Origin: CANHVK01 sp044232905
Lineage (GTDB): Bacteria > Bacteroidota > Bacteroidia > Flavobacteriales_D > Crocinitomicaceae
Assembly (NCBI GenBank): GCA_044232905.1
Contig: JBIIKZ010000007.1
Location: forward strand, 1-64,000
DNA length: 64,000 nucleotides
Direction of reading: 5' to 3'
This document shows, piece after piece, positions 51,980 through 61,485 of the stretch. The stretch's first letter is position 1, and each line of letters begins with the position of its first letter. A program made the position numbers and the translations under genes. The notes below the pieces were generated by a model that did no database searches, had not been told where the DNA came from, and saw only the letters and a program-made list of their open reading frames with translations.

Positions 51980-52011
51980 CAAAACTATTAACAGATTTTA
52001 CAACTGCCAAA
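51980..52011 (-). promoter_or_regulatory. Full -33/-7 promoter of the peptide-export locus
   Basis: On the minus strand TTTG (52011-52008), a 20-bp spacer, then TAGTTTTG (51987-51980); the ATG at 51952 is 27 nt downstream. Confidence 0.7.
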
Positions 52012-52076
52012 TTATCAGTGTAAATCGCGTATAAATACGATGATTTAAACATCTAATTTCACCAGATATTTTTGAC

Positions 52077-52107
52077 AAAAAAAAGACCGCTTACACAAGC
52101 AGTCTTT
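52077..52107 (-). terminator. Rho-independent terminator for the hutH-DUF2911 group
   Basis: Arms AAAGACnGCTT / AAGCnGTCTTT with an ACAC loop (one U-G pair in the minus-strand RNA), followed on the minus strand by a T tract. Confidence 0.88.
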
Positions 52108-52130
52108 CCTATTTTATTCGTGTTTTTCGT

Positions 52131-52973
52131 TTACTTCTGCATTTCTGCAATGAAGGTATTCAAAAGCGTAATGTAGGTTTTATTATTTATTTTTTCAGCG
52201 ACAACTAATCCTGCTTTTGCAGTTTCAATTGCTCCTTTTTTATCTCCCAACTCTTTTTGAATCATTGCTTTAGTGCGGTACATATAATACGCAGAAGGAT
52301 TTGCTTGAATTGCTTTGGAAACCCATTCTAACGCTTGTTTGTTATCGATTTTATTCGTGTAATAATAATTTCCTGCAGCATAATAATCCGATGCAGATGG
52401 ACCTGCCATCACTTTTTGAATATTTGCAATCGATCTTTGGGTAGTTAATAATATAAAAGGAAAAGTTACCGATGTTTTATCCCACGTAAAAGTTAATGTT
52501 GCTGATTCATTTTCTAAATTATCTAAAGAAATTGTAAATGTTTCTACCACAGATGGTAAAGCAGTAACAACAGCTTTTGTGCGTAAAGCGACCTTGTTCT
52601 CCTCCCATTTTTCTGGCGTTCCCCAATTTGTCACATCCGTATAAAAAATTAATTCCCAACTATCTACCGCTGGTTTTGTGAAAATAGCATATGTTCCTGC
52701 TTTCAAAGTATCTTTCCCGAAAATCAGTAAATCACTTGTCGTAATTTTAGTGTTTTCGTTTGCACCTGTTCTCCAAACTTCGTTCAATGGAACTACATCT
52801 CCAAAGACATTACGGTTATTTTTTCCTGGTCTAGAATATTCAATTTTAATATCCGTCAAACCTACACGTTGCTCCATTTTTGCAACTGGACTCGCTTTCG
52901 GTGTTTGTAATTGTGCGCCTGCACTTACTGCTAATCCTAAAATTAAGGCAATACTTGTGATACTTCTTTTCAT
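52131..52973 (-). CDS. DUF2911 domain protein, exported, with TPR-like tail
   Basis: A 280-aa protein with a signal peptide (cleavage after SAGAQ, residue 21). The DUF2911 domain (about 30-190) shows 'IKIEYSRPGKNNRNVFG' and 'EVWRTGANENTKITTS', its diagnostic stretch. The C-terminal 90 residues form two TPR-like helix pairs ('ALEWVSKAIQANPSAYYMYRTKAMIQKELGD' in part). The family is common in Bacteroidota and has no proven function. It starts one base after the membrane-protein stop and is the last gene before the terminator. Confidence 0.9.
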   Translation of the reverse strand: MKRSITSIALILGLAVSAGAQLQTPKASPVAKMEQRVGLTDIKIEYSRPGKNNRNVFGDVVPLNEVWRTGANENTKITTSDLLIFGKDTLKAGTYAIFTKPAVDSWELIFYTDVTNWGTPEKWEENKVALRTKAVVTALPSVVETFTISLDNLENESATLTFTWDKTSVTFPFILLTTQRSIANIQKVMAGPSASDYYAAGNYYYTNKIDNKQALEWVSKAIQANPSAYYMYRTKAMIQKELGDKKGAIETAKAGLVVAEKINNKTYITLLNTFIAEMQK

Positions 52974-52974
52974 A

Positions 52975-53505
52975 TTATTTAGTTAAATGTTTTAAATTAA
53001 TGGTATATAAACTGACCATGATACCCGACCACAAAAATAGTGAAAGAACATCTTCCATGGAAATCAGTTTTGTTGGTAATATTAAATACAAAGAGAATAC
53101 GGATAAAAATGAGTATACCAAATATAAATAATACCCCGAACGTTGGCGCTTTTTGAACATTTTGAAAACCCCAAAAAAGCCCAAAGAATACACCCAAATA
53201 TTTATCGTCGCATTTAGATAAAATTTGTCATTCATCACTTTTTGCTTTTCGTATGCCAACTCTAACAAACGTGCTTTTTCCTGCTTACTGATCGAATTAG
53301 GAATAAAAGAGCTAACATTTTGAAACGTTTCATTCAATTCTGTTTCTGACATTGGTCCTGAAAACAAGCCGAAAATTGCTGGTATTAATATGATTCCGAT
53401 GTAGATAAAACTCAAAATACAAAGCACCTTTAAAAATACAGGCATCTTTTTTTCTTCTTGGATTTCTTGAATTTCCTCTACTTCTTTATATTCTACATTT
53501 TCCAT
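52975..53505 (-). CDS. Hypothetical four-helix membrane protein
   Basis: A 176-aa protein with an acidic N-terminal tail (repeated E/V/Q, about 1-20) and four hydrophobic segments (about 25-48, 98-116, 124-143 and 150-168). No signal peptide, and no motif I can name. The start overlaps the hutH stop by 13 nt and the stop is one base from the DUF2911 start, so hutH, this gene and DUF2911 are one operon. The link to histidine breakdown is positional only. Confidence 0.75.
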   Translation of the reverse strand: MENVEYKEVEEIQEIQEEKKMPVFLKVLCILSFIYIGIILIPAIFGLFSGPMSETELNETFQNVSSFIPNSISKQEKARLLELAYEKQKVMNDKFYLNATINIWVYSLGFFGVFKMFKKRQRSGYYLYLVYSFLSVFSLYLILPTKLISMEDVLSLFLWSGIMVSLYTINLKHLTK

Positions 53506-54986
53506 GATATATTTTTTACAAAGTTTGTACTCGCACTAATTAATGGATGTAAATAACAATCTTCCTCTACAAATGGAACCACTTCACGGTAGGAAGCATG
53601 TAAACTTTGAAGAATCGAACTTGATTTTAATGGTTTTCTGAATTCGTATGCTTGAGCTGCATTAAGTAATTCAATACCTTGAATCGTATAACAATTCTCC
53701 AATACGCGGTATAATTTCGTCGCTGCGTTCGCCCCCATACTTACGTGGTCTTCTTGCCCATTGGAAGAATCTACTGTATCGCAACTTGCTGGGAAACAAA
53801 GTGATTTATTTTGACTCACTATCGAAGCACAGGTATATTGTGGAATCATAAACCCAGAATTCAAGCCTGGATTTGCTACCAAGAATGCTGGTAAACCTCT
53901 TGTACCTGAAATCAATTTATACACACGGCGCTCCGAAATACTTCCCATTTCAGCCATTGCTAATGCTAAGAAATCCATGGAAATCGCTAGTGGTTGACCA
54001 TGGAAATTTCCTGCAGAAACCACTAAACCTTCTTCTGGAAATATAGTTGGATTATCTGTAACCGCATTAATCTCATTCTCCACCACTTTCGCACAATGTT
54101 CAATCGCATCGTAACTTGCACCATGCACCTGTGGAATACATCTGAACGAATATGGATCTTGTACGTGCGCTTTTTCTTGTGCTACAATCTGACTTCCCTT
54201 CAATAAATTACGCATTTCTTCTGCAGCATGTATTTGTCCTACTTGCTTACGAATCTCATTCACTGAAACTCCGAATGGTTCTACACGACCATCATATCCT
54301 TCTAAGGATAGAGCCGCTATGTGATTAAATTGGTTCCATAACTTATACGAAGTCGCTACCGCATACGATGCATAACTACTCATAAATTGTGTCCCGTTCA
54401 ACAAGGCCAAACCTTCTTTCGATTGTAATTCGACAGGTTTTAATCCGCATATTGCTAAAACCTCTCTTCCAGAAAAACGTTTTCCTTGGAAGGCCACTTC
54501 TCCTTCTCCGAAAATCGGTAAAGACAAATGCGCTAAAGGTGCTAAGTCGCCCGATGCTCCCAAACTTCCTTGTTGGTAAACAATCGGAAGAATGTCGTTG
54601 TTAAAGAAATAAACCAACCGCTCAACTGTCGCTAATTGTACGCCAGAATGTCCGTGCGACAATCCTAGCACTTTCAATAACAACATACGCTTCACCAAAT
54701 GACTTGGTACTTCTTCACCTGCGCCACATGCATGGGAAAGCACTAGGTTTTTCTGTAATAAGGCTAAATCTTCGTTTGGAATTACAGTATTACACAAGGA
54801 ACCAAATCCAGTGTTAATTCCATAAATCACGCGATTTTCTTTTGCAACTACCTCATCCAGGTACGCACGACATTTAGAAATTTTTTCTTTTGCATTTTCG
54901 GATAATTCAATCATATATCCTTCATTTAGAATTTCTTCTAGTTGCTCTAACGAAATCCAATCGTTATTTATAATGTATTTTTTCAT
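53493..54986 (-). CDS. hutH: Histidine ammonia-lyase
   Basis: A 497-aa enzyme converting L-histidine to urocanate and ammonia. The MIO prosthetic group forms from Ala144-Ser145-Gly146 in GSLGASGDLAPLAH, and the catalytic Tyr is in 'IYGINTGFG' (about residue 55). Residues 'QDPYSFRCIPQVHGA' and 'NGQEDHVSMG' match the histidine rather than the phenylalanine lyase group. No hutU or hutI gene is adjacent. It heads the operon with the membrane and DUF2911 genes, and dispersed repeats lie upstream. Confidence 0.93.
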   Translation of the reverse strand: MKKYIINNDWISLEQLEEILNEGYMIELSENAKEKISKCRAYLDEVVAKENRVIYGINTGFGSLCNTVIPNEDLALLQKNLVLSHACGAGEEVPSHLVKRMLLLKVLGLSHGHSGVQLATVERLVYFFNNDILPIVYQQGSLGASGDLAPLAHLSLPIFGEGEVAFQGKRFSGREVLAICGLKPVELQSKEGLALLNGTQFMSSYASYAVATSYKLWNQFNHIAALSLEGYDGRVEPFGVSVNEIRKQVGQIHAAEEMRNLLKGSQIVAQEKAHVQDPYSFRCIPQVHGASYDAIEHCAKVVENEINAVTDNPTIFPEEGLVVSAGNFHGQPLAISMDFLALAMAEMGSISERRVYKLISGTRGLPAFLVANPGLNSGFMIPQYTCASIVSQNKSLCFPASCDTVDSSNGQEDHVSMGANAATKLYRVLENCYTIQGIELLNAAQAYEFRKPLKSSSILQSLHASYREVVPFVEEDCYLHPLISASTNFVKNISWKM

Positions 54987-55000
54987 TTTTTTATTTTTTA

Positions 55001-55126
55001 CCCTCCCCCCTTTGAAGGGGGACCAAGGGGGATGACGTTTTATAGGATCACCTCCCTCGGTCTCTGTAATTATTTTTGGTCACCTCCCTCTCCCGATAGC
55101 TATCGGGACCCTACTCAAGGAGGGAA
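55001..55126. repeat. Intergenic palindromic repeat cluster between hutH and hisS
   Basis: Contains CCCCCTT/AAGGGGG (55006-55021), two CACCTCCCTC boxes, a perfect 18-bp palindrome TCCCGATAGCTATCGGGA (55091-55108) and a closing CAAGGAGGG. Elements of this kind are widespread between Bacteroidota genes. Nothing codes for protein here. Confidence 0.8.
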
Positions 55127-55190
55127 ACTTTATATTCTGCTTCTATTTTTTATAATCGTACAAATCTGTAATTTGCCAATCTGTAATCTT

Positions 55191-56561
55191 TTAATTTTTA
55201 ATCTTCACAATCAACTCCTCCACACTCACTTCCTCCTGCTCTCCGGTTTCCATGTTTTTTAATTGGATGATTTCATTCGCCATTTCATCTTCCCCAACAA
55301 TTGCAACGTATTTCACGCGCACATCGTTTGCATATTTCATTTGCTTTTGCATTTTCGCTTTAGAAGGATAAATTTCACAGGAAATACCATTTTTACGAAT
55401 GTCTTTCACTAATGGCAAACAATACGCCTCTTCTGCTGCACCAAAATTCACAAACAACACTTCTAATCCTTGCTCCACTTCTTTTGGAAACAATTCTAGT
55501 TCTTTCAATACGTCGTAAATACGGTCCGCACCAAAAGAAATTCCTACTCCAGACATATTCGGCATTCCAAATAAATCCGTTAAGTTATCGTAGCGTCCGC
55601 CGCCACAAATACTTCCCATTTTTACACCATCTGCTTTCACTTCGAAAATTGCTCCGGTGTAGTAATTCAAGCCGCGCGCCAAGGTCACATCAAACACCAA
55701 ATTTGCTTTCTCTAAACCTAGTTTGGTAGCGGTATCTATTACGTATACTAACTCTTCGATTCCTTTCAAACCAATTTCACTCGTTGCCAAGTACGCTTTC
55801 ATTGCTTCGATACGTTCTTGGTTCGAACCAGTCATCGTCAACAAAGGTTGGATACGCTCAATCGAACTTTCTGCAACTCCTTTTTCCTGTAATTCTTTGA
55901 TAACTCCTTCTTCGCCGATTTTATCCAATTTATCCAAAGCCACGGTGATGTCAATCAAACGATCCGACTCCCCAGAAACTTCAGCGATTCCAGATAAAAT
56001 TTTACGGTTATTAATATAGATTGTGAAGGCTGGTAACTGTAAATTACTCAACACCTCATCAAACAATTGGATAAAATCCACTTCATACAACAAGGAATCA
56101 CTACCAACCACATCGGCATCACACTGATAAAACTCTTGGTAACGACCATGTTGCGGACGATCTGCTCTCCAAACCGGTTGAATTTGGTAACGTTTAAACG
56201 GAAACGACAATTCATTTTGGTGTTGTACTACAAAACGTGCAAACGGCACCGTCAAGTCATAACGCAATGCTTTTTCCGCTAACGAATTCGCAAAACGCGC
56301 CAAATTTCCTTCTTCCAATGCTTGAATATCTGCTTTCTTTTGTTTGTCACCAGAATTTAAAATCCTAAAAATCAAACGGTCTCCCTCTTCACCATACTTC
56401 CCCATCAAGGTTGAAGACAACTCAAAGGAAGGAGTTTCAATCGGTAAGAATCCAAAGTTTTTAAAAGAAGCCTTGATCGTGTCGAAGATGTAGTTTCTTC
56501 GTGCCACTTCAAAAGGTAAAAAATCACGTGTTCCTTTCGGAATGGATGGTTTTTGCGCCAT
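55191..56561 (-). CDS. hisS: Histidyl-tRNA synthetase
   Basis: A class II synthetase of 456 aa from the Met at 56561 (MAQKPSIPKGTRDFLP), which is the family's usual beginning; the open frame extends to 56651 but adds only non-homologous residues that cross the promoter. Motif 2 ('FKRYQIQPVWRADRPQHGRYQEFYQCDADVVG' in outline), the HisA motif 'ARGLNYYTGAIFEV' and motif 3 'GGGRYDNL' ... 'GVGISFGADRIYD' are present. The C-terminal anticodon-binding domain ends the protein. TATCTTTG (56586-56579) lies 17 nt upstream. Confidence 0.95.
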   Translation of the reverse strand: MAQKPSIPKGTRDFLPFEVARRNYIFDTIKASFKNFGFLPIETPSFELSSTLMGKYGEEGDRLIFRILNSGDKQKKADIQALEEGNLARFANSLAEKALRYDLTVPFARFVVQHQNELSFPFKRYQIQPVWRADRPQHGRYQEFYQCDADVVGSDSLLYEVDFIQLFDEVLSNLQLPAFTIYINNRKILSGIAEVSGESDRLIDITVALDKLDKIGEEGVIKELQEKGVAESSIERIQPLLTMTGSNQERIEAMKAYLATSEIGLKGIEELVYVIDTATKLGLEKANLVFDVTLARGLNYYTGAIFEVKADGVKMGSICGGGRYDNLTDLFGMPNMSGVGISFGADRIYDVLKELELFPKEVEQGLEVLFVNFGAAEEAYCLPLVKDIRKNGISCEIYPSKAKMQKQMKYANDVRVKYVAIVGEDEMANEIIQLKNMETGEQEEVSVEELIVKIKN

Positions 56562-56578
56562 GGTTGAATAGTTTGGGG

Positions 56579-56586
56579 CAAAGATA
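56579..56586 (-). promoter_or_regulatory. -7 box for hisS
   Basis: The minus strand reads TATCTTTG, 17 nt before the ATG at 56561; this supports the shorter start. Confidence 0.6.
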
Positions 56587-56781
56587 ATTATTAATGTAAC
56601 AATGGATTCAATGAAGTAATCTGAAAATGAAAAATACAGATGTATACCCAACCGATTAAACTATCGATTTAAACATAGCAGAACAAGAAAGCGTTTTATA
56701 ACAATTTAAAAACTCAAAGGAATAAATTCATTTGTATTTATAAATTATTAAAGTCTTTAAAAGAATTTTACCCTTTAAATT

Positions 56782-59205
56782 TTATATCAACACTTTTTCA
56801 AGTAGTGATTTAGAATAGGTATCCCCTTGAAATGCTTCTATTTTTTGCTTAATCAACCTCTTGTTATCTTCAATGGAATAAAAATGTTTCAGAATATCTA
56901 AAGAAACTTCTGATAATCTACCATTCTTATTCAATACGCCGTTGATGCAATTGTCGACAAGCACTTCATTGCAATAATTTAAACGACGTAAAACTTTCAT
57001 TGCATTGGTTCGTGTTGCAAATTCATAGGAAACGGAAGTATAAGCAACCAATTGCTTGAGATAAATAGTGTCTTTTGTTTGAACATAAGCGATACGAAGC
57101 CATTTAATGCGCACATTTTTTCCAATTGTTCCCTCCACGTCTTTCGTTTGTTCTAAATAGGAAAGCGTATTTTTAGGGAAATTCTGTGCTAACAAATCTA
57201 AGGTATTACCAATCAACTCGTAGGAAGAATCTTTCAAAAGATACGTATAACTTGCCTCTAAACTCGGGTGGATTTTCTTCGTATTCTTAACGATTTCTTT
57301 TCGAACTTTAATATCGGAATCCGAAAGTCCTTTTTTAATAAGGGTAAGAGCACGCGAAGAGGTATCTTGCTGCAATTGACTTATTGCCTCCCCTTTTAGG
57401 ACATAAAAAGTATTGGCATTATATACTTCTTCTAATAGGCTAATCTTCTTATCTATCGGGAAATTTTTAAGAGCCAGTAATGCTTCATAACGATCCAACA
57501 TATTTGTTGCTTTCAAAGCTTGCGCTTTAAGTTCTTCAAAACTTCTATCGAAAGTTACTGTTTTCAACACGCGATTATTTGGGTCAAATAACACAAAATC
57601 AATCTTCTTATTTCCAGTATTAGTTACACGTACTACATGACGTTGCTTTTCAATCCATGCGGTAACTTTCTCACTAGTACCGTCCGTATAGTGAACCTCA
57701 AATTCAATGGGCATTTTAAAAAGTCCAATTTGCTCATTTATGGTATGCGTTTGTGTAACAACAAATTCCGTAAATCGCTTTTTATCTTTCCCAATCAAGT
57801 CGGAATATGCAACGTTATACGCAGGTTCACCTTCACGATATATCCATTGATCCCAAAACCAATTTAAGGTTAAGCCTAATTCATCGTGAAAAGCATCTAA
57901 CAAATCTTCTGAATCCACATTCGCGTATTTATGATCGGTTAAATAACGTTTAATACCGCGATTGAAAGCCTCTCTACCAATTACATATTTCAACATCTCC
58001 AACACTTGCGAACCTTTTTGATATACTAATTCAATAGGTATATTAGAAGTTGCTAAAGGTTTTTTATTGGTAACGGATAAAGCCGAATTACACGCTTTTA
58101 ATCGTTCCCAATCAAAATGATCCTGCCCAAAACATACTTGTTCTGCCAGCATATTATAATGTGTCGCAAAACTTTCTTGTAACCAAAGATGGGTTACTGT
58201 TCGTGCGGTAACTAAATCTCCAAACCATTGATGTGCTAATTCATGCGCATTTACGGATACGTAATTTTTGTCTGGAAAACTTCTTTCATCCACACAGAAG
58301 AAATCTCCAAAAATAGTGGCTGTTGTATTTTCCATCGCTCCATACATAAAGTCTTGCACCGGAATTTGCGCATAGGATTCCCAGGCATACGGAACTCCAA
58401 TTTCTTGCTCGAAAAAATCAAACATCTTACCCATATACTTATAAGTCAGGCCAATGCGATTCTTCCATTCCGGATAATAATACAGTTTTAATGGAACTCC
58501 CGACGAAGATTTGGACTCCAAAATATCATATTTACCAATCCCTAACATCAACAAATAAGTTGGATGCGGATGATCCATTTTGTAGCTCCAAGTAGTGGTA
58601 TTGTCTGAATTAATACGTTCTGATACTTTATGCCCATTCGACAACACTTTATATCCACTATTAAAATTTACAATCACCTCGGTAATTAGTTTGTCATTCG
58701 CTAAATCAAAACATGGAATCCAATAGCGATTATCAAACGCTTGTCCTTGCGTCCAAATTTGTTTTCGTGAAAGATTATTTGGATCATTCCACCCGATAAA
58801 ATACAAGCCTTTTTTAGGATTTGCTTCATAGGTAATTGTCAAACTATCTTTCGAACCCCATGTTAACGTTTTACCTGTAAAAAAAGTAATCCCTGTATGG
58901 TCATTTCTATAAGTAATTGGCTTTCCATTCAAATGTGCTTCTTGAATACGTATATCTATCCCATCAAAATAAATAGAATCCACTTTATCGCGAAGAGGCG
59001 TAAAATAATGTGTTACCTCTCCTTTCACTAATCCCTGTTCAGGTACAAATGAAACAGATAGTTTCATATGTTCAACATCAATAGTATGCTCTCTCGGAAT
59101 AGACGTCTGGTCAAATAAATGGGTAACAGAAGTACATTGACCAAAAGAGGAAGATTTGGCTAAAACTAAAAAAAAGCATAGTAAACTAACACGAAATGAA
59201 TGCAT
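56782..59205 (-). CDS. M1 family aminopeptidase (long form)
   Basis: An 807-aa zinc aminopeptidase with a signal peptide (cleavage near SSFGQ, residue 23). The catalytic domain shows GAMEN (289-293), H321-E322-x2-H325 and E344 (LQESF), and the downstream catalytic Tyr region 'YQKGSQVLEMLKYVIG'. A long helical HEAT-like C-terminal domain (about 560-807) is present, unlike the shorter enzyme at 36110. It probably trims extracellular peptides. Its promoter is at 59242-59272; it transcribes toward hisS, with a 130-nt AT-rich gap after it. Confidence 0.92.
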   Translation of the reverse strand: MHSFRVSLLCFFLVLAKSSSFGQCTSVTHLFDQTSIPREHTIDVEHMKLSVSFVPEQGLVKGEVTHYFTPLRDKVDSIYFDGIDIRIQEAHLNGKPITYRNDHTGITFFTGKTLTWGSKDSLTITYEANPKKGLYFIGWNDPNNLSRKQIWTQGQAFDNRYWIPCFDLANDKLITEVIVNFNSGYKVLSNGHKVSERINSDNTTTWSYKMDHPHPTYLLMLGIGKYDILESKSSSGVPLKLYYYPEWKNRIGLTYKYMGKMFDFFEQEIGVPYAWESYAQIPVQDFMYGAMENTTATIFGDFFCVDERSFPDKNYVSVNAHELAHQWFGDLVTARTVTHLWLQESFATHYNMLAEQVCFGQDHFDWERLKACNSALSVTNKKPLATSNIPIELVYQKGSQVLEMLKYVIGREAFNRGIKRYLTDHKYANVDSEDLLDAFHDELGLTLNWFWDQWIYREGEPAYNVAYSDLIGKDKKRFTEFVVTQTHTINEQIGLFKMPIEFEVHYTDGTSEKVTAWIEKQRHVVRVTNTGNKKIDFVLFDPNNRVLKTVTFDRSFEELKAQALKATNMLDRYEALLALKNFPIDKKISLLEEVYNANTFYVLKGEAISQLQQDTSSRALTLIKKGLSDSDIKVRKEIVKNTKKIHPSLEASYTYLLKDSSYELIGNTLDLLAQNFPKNTLSYLEQTKDVEGTIGKNVRIKWLRIAYVQTKDTIYLKQLVAYTSVSYEFATRTNAMKVLRRLNYCNEVLVDNCINGVLNKNGRLSEVSLDILKHFYSIEDNKRLIKQKIEAFQGDTYSKSLLEKVLI

Positions 59206-59241
59206 GGAATATTATTATTAAAATGAAATTACGTACCTAAT

Positions 59242-59272
59242 CAAAACTAAAGTACATTTTTGATTAAACGAA
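59242..59272 (-). promoter_or_regulatory. Candidate promoter for the long M1 peptidase
   Basis: On the minus strand TTCG (59272-59269), a 19-bp spacer, then TAGTTTTG (59249-59242); the ATG is 36 nt further. Confidence 0.5.
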
Positions 59273-59438
59273 AATAACTAAATAAGATGAAAAAGTACTA
59301 CTAAAAACGTAAAACCGACTACCTCAAACACCCCAAAATATATCTCCTCCCCCACAAACAAGCCTTCCATAATGCCTTAATGTCTCAATGGTTAAACAAA
59401 CCTTCCTTCTAAAATGTCATTTTGTCACTTCCTCTCCA

Positions 59439-59454
59439 TTGGCACAATCCTTGT
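59439..59454 (+). promoter_or_regulatory. Sigma-54-like -24/-12 promoter candidate for htpG
   Basis: TTGGCACAATCCTTGT matches TTGGCAC-N5-TTGC except for T at the last position, with the GG and the G of the -12 element 12 bp apart as required. TGTCA motifs at 59415, 59423 and 59452 flank it. No TAnnTTTG box is visible before htpG. Confidence 0.45.
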
Positions 59455-59498
59455 CATTTCGAAGGATATCAGTTTAAATTCTAAAAAATAAAAAAACT

Positions 59499-61385
59499 AT
59501 GAGAACAGGTCAAATTAATGTATCAACGGAAAATATTTTTCCAATCATTAAAAAATTCTTGTATTCGGATCACGAAATCTTCTTACGAGAATTAGTTTCC
59601 AATGCAGTGGATGCGTCACAAAAATTAAAAGTTCTTACATCTACAGGTGAATTTAAAGGCGATTTAGGTAACCTTGAAGTAAACGTCATCTTAGATAAAG
59701 AAGCGAAAACATTAACAATCAGCGATCGCGGTATCGGTATGACTGGTGATGAAATCGATAAATACATCAACCAAATCGCATTTTCAGGAGCAGAAGAATT
59801 CGTAAAACAATACGAAGGAAAAGAAGGCGCTGAAAACATTATTGGTCACTTCGGACTTGGATTCTACTCTGCGTTCATGGTTGCTGAAAAAGTGCAAATC
59901 AAAACATTGTCTCGTACGGAAGGTGCGCAAGCTGTTCAATGGGAAAGTAATGGTACTACTGAATTCACCATCACTGACATTGAAAAAGCAGAAAGAGGTA
60001 CAGATATCGTATTATATATCACCGAAGAATCTATTGAATTTTTAGAAAAAGCACGTATCCAAGGTATCCTTGATAAATACTGTAAATTCTTACCAATTCC
60101 AGTAATCTTCGGAACAAAAACAGATTACATCGATTCTCCAGAAGGGGAAAAAGACGAAAACGATAAAATCAAACGCGTTTCTATCGAAATCCCTAACCAA
60201 GTGAATAACCCTGCGCCAGCATGGACAAAAGCACCTATCGACTTAAAAGACGAGGATTATAAAACGTTCTACCGTGAATTATACCCAATGTCTTTTGAAG
60301 AACCATTGTTCCATATTCACTTAAATGTAGACTACCCATTCAACTTAACTGGGATTCTTTACTTCCCAAAAATCAAGGAGAATGTGGAAATTCAACGCAA
60401 CAAAATCAATTTATACTCCAATCAAGTGTTCATTACAGACAGCGTTGCTGAAATCGTACCTGAATTCTTGACCTTATTACATGGTGTTATTGATTCTCCA
60501 GATATTCCATTAAACGTTTCTCGTTCTTACTTACAAAGCGATGGTAACGTGAAGAAAATTTCTGCACACATCACGAAAAAAGTAGCGGACAAATTAGCAG
60601 AAATGTACAAAAAAGACCGCACTGATTTTGAAGCTAAATGGGATGATTTGAAATTATTCGTAGAATACGGAACATTATCGGATGATAAATTCGCAGAAAA
60701 ATCTAAATCGTTCTCTTTATTAAAATCTACTGACGGAACATACAATACGATCGAAGAATACATCGAGAAAATTAAACCCTTACAAACAGATAAAGACAAT
60801 AAAATTGTTGCACTTTACACACACGATGCGGATGCACAATACGGTTTCGTAAAAGCTGCAAAAGACAGAGGGTATGATGTTATTGTACTAGACGGACCAT
60901 TGGTTCCACATTGGATTCAAAAAATGGAAATGTCTCATGAAAATGTAACATTTGCACGTGTAGATGCAGACACATTAGATAAATTGATCAAAAAATCAGA
61001 AGAAATTCCTTCTGTATTGACAAAAGAAGACGAAGAAAAATTGAAACCAGTTTTTGAAGGTTCAGTAAACAAAGATAAATTCCGCGTTGAATTTGAAAGC
61101 ATGAGTTCTTCCGAAGCTCCAATCATCATTACGCAACCAGAGTTTATCCGTCGTATGATGGAGCAACAACGTACTGGTGGAGGAGGTTTCATGGGTGCTT
61201 TCCCAGAAATGTACCAACTAGTAGTAAACAGTAATCACCCAAAAGTGAGTGAATTATTAACTGCTGATGATTCTGTACGTGCTGAAAAAACAAAACAATT
61301 AACAGACCTAGCATTACTTTCTCAAGGATTGTTAAAAGGTGCTGATTTGAATAAATTTATTGAACGTTCGATTGAATTAGTATAA
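59499..61385 (+). CDS. htpG: Molecular chaperone HtpG (Hsp90)
   Basis: A 628-aa Hsp90-family ATPase that remodels client proteins in the cytosol. The N-terminal GHKL ATPase domain has 'FLRELVSNAVDASQK' (motif N1), 'ISDRGIGMTGDEI' (DxGxG) and 'GHFGLGFYSAFMVA', the middle domain 'NVSRSYLQSD' with the catalytic Arg, and a C-terminal dimerisation domain. It lacks the MEEVD tail, as in bacteria. The upstream region carries a sigma-54-like motif rather than the usual -7 box, and a large stem-loop terminator follows. Confidence 0.97.
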   Translation: MRTGQINVSTENIFPIIKKFLYSDHEIFLRELVSNAVDASQKLKVLTSTGEFKGDLGNLEVNVILDKEAKTLTISDRGIGMTGDEIDKYINQIAFSGAEEFVKQYEGKEGAENIIGHFGLGFYSAFMVAEKVQIKTLSRTEGAQAVQWESNGTTEFTITDIEKAERGTDIVLYITEESIEFLEKARIQGILDKYCKFLPIPVIFGTKTDYIDSPEGEKDENDKIKRVSIEIPNQVNNPAPAWTKAPIDLKDEDYKTFYRELYPMSFEEPLFHIHLNVDYPFNLTGILYFPKIKENVEIQRNKINLYSNQVFITDSVAEIVPEFLTLLHGVIDSPDIPLNVSRSYLQSDGNVKKISAHITKKVADKLAEMYKKDRTDFEAKWDDLKLFVEYGTLSDDKFAEKSKSFSLLKSTDGTYNTIEEYIEKIKPLQTDKDNKIVALYTHDADAQYGFVKAAKDRGYDVIVLDGPLVPHWIQKMEMSHENVTFARVDADTLDKLIKKSEEIPSVLTKEDEEKLKPVFEGSVNKDKFRVEFESMSSSEAPIIITQPEFIRRMMEQQRTGGGGFMGAFPEMYQLVVNSNHPKVSELLTADDSVRAEKTKQLTDLALLSQGLLKGADLNKFIERSIELV

Positions 61386-61402
61386 TAATACTTTATACTT
61401 TT

Positions 61403-61462
61403 ATCCCTTGCCTTCTGTAAAACGCAATGAGTTGCGTCTTTTCGGGAAGGCAAGGGATTTTT
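61403..61462 (+). terminator. Large nested terminator of htpG
   Basis: Outer arms ATCCCTTGCCTTC (61403-61415) and GAAGGCAAGGGAT (61446-61458) enclose an inner hairpin ACGCAA/TTGCGT (61422-61437), with a T tract following. The inner hairpin resembles the GACGCAATGCATTGCGTC palindrome at 63578-63619. Confidence 0.9.
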
Positions 61463-61485
61463 ATTTACCATTAAAACATACGATT

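Larger units (their letters stand above)
59206..59498. other. Divergent intergenic region between the M1 peptidase and htpG
   Basis: Holds the M1 promoter on the minus strand, a pyrimidine-rich stretch with no coding capacity, a TAATGCCTTAATGTCTCAATG repeat-like piece near 59373 (first 20 bases shown as TAATGCCTTAATGTCTCAAT), three TGTCA motifs and the htpG promoter candidate. Confidence 0.6.

Noticed and set aside
55032..55262. 76-aa plus-strand ORF upstream of hisS
   Set aside because: It lies over the palindromic repeat cluster and the hisS 3' end and has low-complexity composition without any family resemblance.
55191..56651. hisS start at 56651
   Set aside because: The extra 30 residues are not synthetase-like and cross the TATCTTTG box at 56579-56586.
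61408..61485. Longer start for the TerB-DnaJ protein
   Set aside because: The frame runs through the htpG terminator stem-loop and begins with TTG in its outer arm; family proteins start near the MFKIIFAVGG segment.
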